A stretch of DNA of 28,009 bases from OLB7 sp966250335 (GTDB lineage: Bacteria; Bacteroidota; Ignavibacteria; OLB7), in the NCBI GenBank assembly GCA_966250335.1, contig CBINGZ010000055.1:1-28009 (forward strand), written 5' to 3'. Within the stretch, counting starts at the first letter, position 1. Each line of letters begins with the position of its first letter. A model generated the notes under the pieces. That model saw nothing but the letters and a program-made list of their open reading frames with translations. It was not told the origin of the DNA and ran no database searches. Position numbers and translations under genes: made by a program. Shown piece by piece: positions 26,396-28,009 of this stretch.

Positions 26396-27136
26396 ATGAT
26401 CGACATCCTGGCGATTGCAGCACATCCGGACGACGTGGAACTGAACGTCGCCGGCACGCTTCTGAAGGAGATGGAGAGGGGACGAAGCGTCGCGATCTGC
26501 GACGTCACGGCCGGCGAACGGGGGACGCGCGGATCGGCCGGACTGCGGGCCGCCGAGACAGCCGCCGCCAACAGGGCGATGGGACTCCCCGATTCCCACC
26601 GCTGGAACCTGGGAATCACCGACGGTGAGATCGAGGTCGGCAGGGAGAACATCCTCCGCGTTGTGACCGCAATACGATATTTCCGCCCCAGGGTGCTTCT
26701 TCTCCCGTGGCACGACGACCGCCATCCCGATCATATCAGAGTGAACAGCCTTGTCCGCACCGCCTGTTTCGATGCGGGCCTCCGCAACGTCGAGACGGAG
26801 GCCGAGGGAGCCCCGCAGATGCCGCACCGTCCCGACCGGATGTACACCTTCTTCCAGGCGTACGAGACGACCCCGGACTTCATCGTCGACGTCAGCGACC
26901 AGTTCGAGCGGAAGATGGATGCGATCGGCGCCTACTCGTCGCAGTTCACGGTGCCGGGAAGAGCGTCGGCGGGGGAGTCGGGGGAACCGGCCACCTTCAT
27001 CTCCGGGTCGGACTTCATGGAGTTCGTCATCGCCCGGATGCGGCACTGGGGGTTCATGATCGGGGCCCGCTACGGCGAGGCGTTCGGAACGGTCGGGATG
27101 CCGCTGAAGGTCAACGACCTGCTCGACACTCTGTAA
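26396..27136 (+). CDS. bshB1: PIG-L family deacetylase, BshB1-like (bacillithiol biosynthesis)
   Basis: A 246-aa zinc-dependent N-deacetylase of the LmbE/PIG-L family. The metal motif AHPDD is at 9-13 (His10, Asp13) and the second one HPDH at 110-113 (His113), matching the layout of BshB enzymes. Other landmarks are DVTAGERGTRGSAGLRAAE, GLPDSHRWNLGITDGEI and a YSSQF segment. In bacillithiol synthesis BshB removes acetyl from N-acetylglucosaminyl-malate, and Bacteroidota-type BshB1 proteins have this length. bshA and bshC are not in the window. The ATG at 26396 gives the family N-terminus; upstream in-frame sequence overlaps the SDR gene and is a shadow. Confidence 0.9.
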   Translation: MIDILAIAAHPDDVELNVAGTLLKEMERGRSVAICDVTAGERGTRGSAGLRAAETAAANRAMGLPDSHRWNLGITDGEIEVGRENILRVVTAIRYFRPRVLLLPWHDDRHPDHIRVNSLVRTACFDAGLRNVETEAEGAPQMPHRPDRMYTFFQAYETTPDFIVDVSDQFERKMDAIGAYSSQFTVPGRASAGESGEPATFISGSDFMEFVIARMRHWGFMIGARYGEAFGTVGMPLKVNDLLDTL

Positions 27137-27203
27137 CCGTCCGGCCCACGCTCCACACGCAATAGTGCGACCTTCTCCCCCGTCATGAACCAACGCGCCG
27201 GAA

Positions 27204-27219
27204 TTCGTTCCGGAACGAA
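27204..27219. promoter_or_regulatory. Perfect 16-bp palindrome, possible operator
   Basis: TTCGTTCCGGAACGAA is its own reverse complement. It lies in the 280-bp spacer between the deacetylase gene and the ORF starting at 27417, the only notable element there. It could bind a dimeric regulator of the downstream ORF; no promoter was placed with confidence. Confidence 0.35.
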
Positions 27220-27405
27220 CGCCGCCGCCTCCCGATAATTCCAGAATCTCGCGGGATTTCGACGCATGCTCCATCCGTTGACCTTTTGAAACGGTCTTCT
27301 TCTGGCGCAGCGGGTATGGCCGGTGTATCTTGTGCGCCCTGTTCGATGAGACGCCCCCGATCTCATCAGGAAAGCAGCGGATCAGTTCTTTAACATTTCA
27401 GTGTA

Positions 27406-27410
27406 GGGGG
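27406..27410 (+). promoter_or_regulatory. Possible ribosome binding site of the last ORF
   Basis: A GGGGG run 6 nt before the ATG at 27417 is Shine-Dalgarno-like and favours translation of the following ORF. Confidence 0.4.
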
Positions 27411-27416
27411 TACGGC

Positions 27417-28009
27417 ATGAAGGCCCCTTCCGATATTGCCGGATTACTTCGACCGAATTTCGAGTCGTGGCATCCCATCGTCGTAAGGAACGAAGCCGAT
27501 GTCGCCGAGCTGAACAGGCTTCTGGAAAACGGCTGGTGCATACGATGGTTCGATTCGCAGGACCTTCCCTCTCTGGCGTTTCATATCGATCGCCGGTACC
27601 TCTCCCCTCCCCTATGGGAGAATGAGAGGGGTGAGAAAACAGGGAAAGTGTCGCGCCTTCCGGCAGATCAGGCCCTTCTGCTGATTCTGTTCAAGGGAGC
27701 TGTCGCGAATTCTCAGAAAGTGGCATTGATTCGATCAGACGCGAACGGATATATCGATTTCGGGACGTTCATCGAAACATTGCAGAAAGAGCAGCCGGGT
27801 TGGAGATGTGCGGGAGGTTTTTACCTGAGCGATGAGTGTTTTCTCCAGTTGCTCGATGGTCCGTACATCAGTTCTTTGTCGGTCATTGATATCCCTTGGA
27901 ATTCCGGTCGATCGACCGGCACAGACGGCGAAACGTCATACGATATACGCCGACTCCGAGGGTCCTTAGCTCAGCTGGGAGAGCGCCTGATTTGCATTCA
28001 GGAGGTCAA
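27417..28009 (+). CDS. Unrecognised ORF without stop, running into the tRNA-Ala gene
   Basis: The frame from ATG 27417 is open for 197 codons to the window edge. Up to about 27955 it reads like a real protein (MKAPSDIAGLLRPNFESWHP, RLPADQALLLILFKGAVANS, CAGGFYLSDECFLQLLDGPY). Its last 16 codons are tRNA sequence (GSLAQLGERLICIQEV). Third positions are much less G/C-rich than in neighbouring genes, hinting at a different origin or weak selection. No domain was recognised. A coding frame that enters a tRNA on the same strand with no stop suggests a gene that lost its own 3' end, for example by recombination at the tRNA, or a frameshift near the end. The true end of the coding region is unknown. 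Confidence 0.5.
   Translation, partial: MKAPSDIAGLLRPNFESWHPIVVRNEADVAELNRLLENGWCIRWFDSQDLPSLAFHIDRRYLSPPLWENERGEKTGKVSRLPADQALLLILFKGAVANSQKVALIRSDANGYIDFGTFIETLQKEQPGWRCAGGFYLSDECFLQLLDGPYISSLSVIDIPWNSGRSTGTDGETSYDIRRLRGSLAQLGERLICIQEV
27960..28009 (+). tRNA. tRNA-Ala(TGC), 3' part beyond window
   Basis: The sequence starts with acceptor strand GGGTCCT and T8-A9. A D-stem GCTC with loop AGCTGGGA and GAGC follows. The anticodon stem is CCTGA/TCAGG around TTTGCAT, whose anticodon TGC decodes alanine GCN codons. The variable loop begins AGGTC and the window ends there, so the T-arm and 3' acceptor strand are missing. All visible positions fit a functional tRNA. Confidence 0.95.

Overview
The window is GC-rich bacterial chromosome. 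It most likely comes from the FCB group (Bacteroidota, Chlorobiota or Kapabacteria-like lineages). The main evidence is a secreted protein ending in a type IX secretion (T9SS) type A sorting domain (YPNPF motif), a giant surface protein built of SprB/PKD-like 'ASGG..PYTY.W' repeats behind a DUF7948-like domain, a BshB1 (bacillithiol) homologue and weak Shine-Dalgarno use at many genes. No phage, transposase, CRISPR array or plasmid genes were seen. The exact lineage is inference.

Left part, 1-10.1 kb: two large cell-surface or secreted proteins on the minus strand. The first (5605 down to the left edge, no stop in the window) has a signal sequence, a DUF7948-like domain and 18 tandem repeats of about 83 aa. 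Its reading frame is open over the edge, and a long spurious frame on the same strand can mask it. The second (9043-6161) combines an IgGFc-binding-like domain, Ca-binding-type and PKD/HYR modules and a T9SS tail, and is followed by a hairpin terminator. About 1 kb of gene-free DNA with several inverted repeats separates it from a CDF metal-efflux gene.

Middle, 10-23 kb: housekeeping metabolism. It holds a CDF transporter, a 67-aa membrane peptide, a minus-strand cluster for the activated methyl cycle (nucleotidyltransferase, metK, ahcY), glutamine-dependent NAD synthetase, a UbiD-family (menaquinone-type) decarboxylase overlapping a 178-aa single-pass membrane protein, 6-phosphofructokinase and mutL. 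Convergent pairs are separated by hairpin terminators or, after NAD synthetase, by a REP-like composite palindrome.

Right part, 23-28 kb: a plus-strand run of a small two-helix membrane protein with four conserved-looking cysteines, an exported phosphodiester glycosidase (NAGPA) protein, a KduD-like SDR and a BshB1-like deacetylase. Next comes an unrecognised gene with a less GC-rich composition whose frame has no stop before it enters a tRNA-Ala(TGC) gene cut by the window edge.

The genes do not form one pathway. The parts worth a second look are the giant repeat protein with its near-identical distal repeats, the composite palindrome at 17.5 kb, the structured spacer at 9.5 kb and the stop-less ORF running into the tRNA.
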